Notes under the pieces: generated by a model
What the model was told of the DNA's origin: nothing
The model's input: the letters and a program-made list of their open reading frames with translations, nothing else
Database searches by the model: none
Source: Parachlorella kessleri
Taxonomy: Eukaryota > Chlorophyta > Trebouxiophyceae > Chlorellales > Chlorellaceae
NCBI GenBank assembly: GCA_001598975.1
Contig: BBXU01001772.1
Location: forward strand, 1 to 31,474
DNA: 31,474 nt
Direction of reading: 5' to 3'
Translations under genes and position numbers: made by a program
Part shown: positions 27,057 through 31,474 of the stretch, in pieces
Numbering within the stretch: the first letter of the stretch is position 1
Layout: the number at the start of each line of letters is the position of its first letter

Positions 27057-30000
27057 ATGGGACAAAGCGTATCGAGGGCTGTGGAGGGCAGCGTACTAGG
27101 AGAAGCGGCCGCAAACAACGAAATTGAAGTCATTAGCCAGGTTGGTGCTGGACGCGCAAGAGTCTCCGTCATTGTGCACTTCACTGTGAGCCCCCTTTTA
27201 GTGCCTCGTTCGCTGCCTTGTTGGCTTCTTTGTTTCGTGTCTTGTTCATTACTCTGGTACATGGCGAACTGTGCGCGTGTGATCACATTCCTGTGCACCG
27301 GCTTGAGCCAAGAATCTATAGTGTTATTCTCCCCCGCACGGTGTGCCTGCAGATTGTCGACACTTATCCCAGGGCCTTGCTGTACAAAACCTTGTTTAAG
27401 AGGCGGACACCACTGATGCTGGCTGCTGAGCACGGGGCAGTGGAGTCGCTTCTCAAGCTGCTCTGGGCTGCCGAGCGGCTGCTGGGCGGCGCTGGCTATC
27501 AGCAGTACCTGGACGAAAGAGATGGCAAGGGCTACACTGCGCTTAGCCTAGCGGTCAAGCGAGGGTGAGCACTCTGCTAACGCGATTCCTGCACTTGCCA
27601 GCCGTGTCCAGCCTGGCTTTCCACCTGCGCCTAGCCCTGGCAGTCCAAGAAGGCTGTGAATGGCATGTGCCTTGCTTAAGGGTGCGAGGCTGCAATGCCT
27701 TTGGAAGCTGGGCCCACATACCACATACCACCAAGGCAGGGTGGTGTCGCATCCGATTGACTGGCTCCTCACACGGTGGCTGTGCCCGCTGACCCTGCAG
27801 GCACTCTGTGTGTGCTCGCCTCCTCTTAGAGGATTCTGCCGACCCCCTGCCCGCCAATTCCCGCGGGGATACTGCGCTTCACCTGGCAGCTGGCGGGGGC
27901 CATGCCGCCTGTGTGGTGAGCTGCAAGCGACACGCGACTATCTCGGCACATGGCCGCTCCTATGCCACGGCCGCGGGGAGCCGTTGTAGTGCCCTACAGA
28001 CCCCTGCCGTGCACCCCATGTTGGTGGTGAAGTGAGGAGTCCATAAGCCGTTATGTACACTCAATCCCCTCTTCTTTTCTCTGCTGGGCTGTTGTTTTGA
28101 CAGCTTTTTGGGCCTGGCAATCGGGGACCTGTGCGGCCAGCCATTCTGTGCACACTGCAGGACATGTTGCTCCGTGCCTGGGTGCGCAACCGCGGCTCTG
28201 GCACGACCGGCAGGGCGGCTGATGCCACGGTCAGCGACGGTGTGGGCGAGGAGCGCTATGTGGACACCCATAACCGGTCGGGCCTGGCGGCCCTGCACCT
28301 GGCTGTGCTGGGCGGCAGCGTGGAGGCAGGTGTGTGCGCCTGCGGGTGGTGGAATGGTATTGCCGGCCGGCTTACAACCTGCCGCCCTGCATAATTACCC
28401 GTGGCTCCATCGTTGCTCACGCGTCGAGCTAGCATTTGCGTGAGCCATCACGGCCGCACTGCTAAGCTTGGGCATTCAGCCCATGTGGCTTACCACTGCC
28501 GGCTTTCTTGAGTGGGTTGTGCACCTCGACACCCTTGCCGCCCTCCTGTCCCCGTGTCGTAGCTGCGGTGCTCATCCGCGGCGGCGCCTCGCCGGATGTG
28601 CCGGTGCTGCGGGGCCTGCAGCTGCGCATGCCCTTCCTGTGCGGCGGCAGCACGCCGCTGCACATAGCCGCCTTCCAGGGCAACGCCCGGATGTGCCTGG
28701 TGCTGCTGGAGGGGCAGTGGCGGCACCCGGGGGTGGAGCTGCGGCGGCTGCGCAACGCGCGGGGGCTGGTGAGCCTCACCGGGGGAGAGTGGGGGGAGCC
28801 TCCGGCAGCTGGTCGGCGGCGCGGGGTGGGGTTGGAGGCGGTGTTGGTGTGACATTTGTTTGGCCCACTTTCGGGGTCATTTCCGAGTATAGGGCATTTG
28901 GATCGCGGGTCTCTGCTAGCTGCCTTGGCTGCATGGGGGTCTTGGTGATGCCTTTGGAGCGCTGGATGCACACCTGCTATGTTGCCTGTGATTCCAGGCT
29001 GTTTCCAAACCCCAGGTGCAAGGCCGTCATATCCATCATAGATTGCGCGTGCATGCTTCGCCTGCAGACCCCGCTCAACTGTGCGCTGCTGGCTGGCCAC
29101 CATGACCTGGCGCGGCTGCTGGTGGAGTCGCGGCTGCCCTCGCCGGTGCTCTCCATCTCCAGGCGGGCGCTGGATTATCAGGCACGTCCAGATTTGGCTA
29201 AGTGGCTTCACACAGTTGGAGTTGTGGGCAGAAGAACGAGCATGAAACAAGGAGTTGGGGTGCTGCAGGCATGTCTTCCACTGTTGGACTGCGTGGCGTG
29301 GAGGGGCCAGTGTGGGGCCCGTGCCTTGGCAACCGGCTGGGGCTTGTGGAGGCAGCAAGCCCCTCACTCAGCAGGGGGCGTAGCACGAGCCAGTAACTTC
29401 TTGGTGAAGCCTTGCTTAATGTGCTGGATGGGATTAGGTGTTCTAGAGTCAGAGAGGGATCTTCATGTTGCGGACATTGATCCTGCCTCCCTCTACTTCC
29501 TTGCGGCCTTGCAGTTCCCGGAGCCGTTGCGGCAGCACCTGCTGGGCATCCTGCACCGCGCCGGCCTGCTGGTGCAGCTGCGGGAGATCTCCAAGTCATG
29601 GAAAGCCCAAGGCCTCGCAAAGCCCACAGGCAAGCCACCTGTCTACCTACGTTGCTTGTTGGTTCGCCTTGGCTTTTGGGCTGAGGGTTTCGCCTACAGG
29701 AGATGGCTGGCTTCCACCCTCGTAGCTCTCTGGAAGAGGGAGCAGGTATATGGGGGCGCCTCCTAGTAGTATACTGGGAGGCTCGAGGAAGCCACGTGGG
29801 AAGAGGTATGCGTGCATATGAGATTGGTGCCACCCATTCTGTGGCCCCCGACATATATCTAGCGCACTTGGCACCACACCTCACCTGTCATAATAAGTAT
29901 CACAAATGTCCTCCGCATTGCAGATGACAGTGTGAAGATGGTTGGGCTGGCAGAGCTGCGGCCGGGGGCCCTGACCCGCCTGACGCAGCTGGTCCAGCGG

Positions 30001-31319
30001 GAGGGGTCGTCGCTGCGGGACATCATTGCGGGCCTGGAGGAGGCCTTTGCCCCGGCACAGCAGGCACAGCGGCAGCGGGGCGGCGCAGCACCCGAGCTGC
30101 ACCAGCGTGGCCCTGCCGGTGAGCAGCAGCAGGGCCAGCAGCGGCCCCAGCAGCTGGGAGCAGCAGCGGCAGCAGCAAGGGGTCCTGCTGGCAGCCCCGC
30201 AGCTGCGCCCCTTGCTGCTGCTGTGGCCGCTGATGCGTCGCCCCCGCCGGCTGGGGCTCGCGCGAGTGTTGCCTCCCTGGCTGCCTCGGTCAGTTCCGCG
30301 GCTGCCGCGGCGTCGGTTGCCGGGGCCACAGCGGGAAGCTTCAGCAGCAGCAGGGCGGTTGCAGGGCAGGATGGCGCCGCATGGACTGCCTCGGAGGGCA
30401 GCAGCGATGGGGACGGCGGCAGCAGCAGGGGCGGCGGGCGGCGGCGGCGGGGGCTTGGCAGGTCGGCACGGCGGAGAGGGAGCAGGTAGGAGGGGAGGCG
30501 CGCTTCTATAGGCAGCCCTTTGTAGCAGTGCACTTGCTCGGTTGCTCTGCAGAGTTTAGAGCATCGGTTGCCAAGAATGCGCCGGGACGGGGTCCTTGTA
30601 GGACTGGGCTGCACAGGCCCATGCGCGTGGTCGGGTGGGTCCCCCGCTGCCCCCAATCCACATACCACCGCAGTCACTGGCGTCTTCCTCACTTGCTGTG
30701 GTTGTCCTGCAGACGGACGGAGCCGACGACCGACAGCGCAGCGGGCCCCAGCGTGCGCAGCGCGGGCTTGGGCGCTGGCGCAAGTGCCAGTCGGGATGTG
30801 GACTGGACAATCCTGGAGGCTCAGCGCATGCTGTCGCTAGACCCCTGGGGCATGGCCCTCTCCCGCAGAAGGTATGCTGACTTGAGGCCTTCAGATCTAC
30901 CTTTGTCCTTTGTAAGTTATGTAAAATATAATGTTTTGAAGATAGTACAATACTTGCTAACCTGCTTCTCTGTGCAAGTTGTCCGTCTGCACCATGTGTG
31001 TGTGTTCCTTGTTCAAGAACCCTGTCCAGCAGCCGTCGGCGTGGTCCTTCTGCAGATTTCTTCCCCCTCTGGCCTGCTTTTGTCCTTTGCCGTCAAGAAC
31101 AGCTTCTGCCTCTCCCAGGACTACCGTGTGATACACCAGTGTAAGCGTTGTTGGTACCCCGCCGCTTGCTGCAGAACGCGCGGCCGGAGGTCTGGACGCC
31201 GGGGCGCCACAGAGGGATCCGATCCCCTGCCACAGACGGTGCTGGAGGTGCAGCAGAGCGGGGCGGGGGTCATGCCCCCACACCGCCGGAGGCAGCGCAG
31301 CCGAGAGTCACGGCAGCTG
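27057..31319 (+). CDS. N-myristoylated ankyrin-repeat protein, 3' partial (at least 627 residues)
   Basis: Exons 27057-27140, 27353-27564, 27801-27915, 28161-28329, 28563-28768, 29068-29181, 29515-29629, 29924-30485, 30713-30871 and 31175-31319 join in phase. MGQSVSR fits N-myristoylation (Gly2, Ser6). About five or six ankyrin repeats follow: TPLMLAAEHGAVESLLKLL, YTALSLAVKRGHSVCARLL, DTALHLAAGGGHAACVDMLL, LAALHLAVLGGSVEAAAVLI, STPLHIAAFQGNARMCLVLL and TPLNCALLAGHHDLARLLV. Next comes a helical block (LRQHLLGILHRAGLLVQLRE), a helix LTRLTQLVQREGSSL, and a long Ala/Gln/Gly/Ser-rich and Arg-rich tail, then VDWTILEAQRMLSLDPWGMA. The architecture recalls plant XBAT ankyrin-RING ubiquitin ligases, but no RING is visible, so that is only a possibility. 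Two inferred introns use GC donors (29182 and 29630). A further exon may start at 31362. Confidence 0.78.
30120..30480 (+). repeat. Low-complexity Gln/Ala/Ser/Gly/Arg-rich coding tract in the ankyrin gene
   Basis: Triplet-rich CAG/GCA/GCG sequence encodes runs such as GEQQQGQQRPQQ, GAAAAAARG, SSAAAAASVAG and GGGRRRRGLGR. It stays open in the frame required by both neighbouring exons, so I treat it as coding disordered linker. Splitting by a cryptic donor at 30120 (CCG|GTGAGC) cannot be excluded. Confidence 0.6.
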
Positions 31320-31361
31320 GTAGGTCCTGGGTGGCTGTGCAGAGCCAATTTTTTTTTGCAG

Positions 31362-31474
31362 CCGAGGTGGTTAATGTTCTTCTGGGGTATATTTGTCGGT
31401 CCACGGCCTGAATACCACCACCATGGATATATATACTAGTCAGGATATTTCCTGTGTCTCTGCGCCTTCAGAAC
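31362..31474 (+). other. Possible further exon(s) of the ankyrin gene at the window edge
   Basis: A nearly perfect acceptor (nine T then GCAG) ends at 31361, in phase 0 with the preceding exon. Reading on gives 25 residues and a TAG at 31437-31439, a short hydrophobic, Tyr/His-rich end that does not look like a finished domain. Alternatively, an internal donor at 31387 (G|GTATAT) and a pyrimidine-rich acceptor ending at 31471 would make 31362-31386 a tiny exon, with the gene continuing outside the window. Confidence 0.35.

Noticed and set aside
28468..29766. 432-residue continuous open frame
   Set aside because: The first part is a shadow of the ankyrin exon at 28563-28768, whose true frame is shifted. 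Only 29068-29181 and 29515-29629 of it look like conserved coding; the remaining openness reflects GC-rich composition, although the 333-nt insert is kept as a finding.

Overview
The window is nuclear DNA of a green alga, most likely a flagellated chlorophycean (Chlamydomonas/Haematococcus-like). The reasons are: GC-rich sequence; dense short introns (about 65 inferred in eight genes); TGTAA polyadenylation-type signals; a plant-type AP2 transcription factor and a plant-type SPIRAL2/TORTIFOLIA1 microtubule protein beside TEX9, a protein associated with ciliated organisms; and no operons or bacterial ribosome-binding sites. All gene models below were built by hand from splice sites, reading phase and recognisable protein domains. 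No transcript data were available.

Layout, left to right: (1) <34-6745, minus: DUSP-Ubl-USP ubiquitin hydrolase, 15 exons, 3' end outside the window. (2) 7059-9291, plus: F-box-like orphan protein, divergent from gene 1. (3) 9292-10552: intergenic, with a 16-bp direct repeat flanking a 219-bp segment. (4) 10553-15506, plus: 747-residue protein with MGC acylation motif, GAF, PAS-like region and TKL-type kinase, 17 exons. (5) 16688-19496, plus: single-AP2-domain transcription factor, 9 exons. (6) 20102-22259, minus: TEX9 homologue. (7) 22313-25513, plus: SPIRAL2/TORTIFOLIA1-like protein, head-to-head with TEX9. (8) 25526-26789, minus: RuvX/YqgF Holliday-junction resolvase-like protein with a leader-like N-terminus, tail-to-tail with gene 7 with only 12 bp between stop codons. 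(9) 27057->31319, plus: ankyrin-repeat protein with an N-myristoylation motif, running off the right edge.

The genes do not form one pathway. The clearest functional pairing is TEX9 with SPIRAL2-like, two microtubule/cilium-linked proteins whose inferred start codons lie 53 bp apart. Two proteins (kinase and ankyrin) carry N-myristoylation motifs, suggesting membrane signalling roles. The most unusual sequence-level observation is five inferred GC-AG introns in four different genes, three of them sharing the same donor CAG|GCAAGC. I found no mobile element with coding capacity, no CRISPR array, no convincing tRNA or rRNA, and no clearly new multi-gene system.
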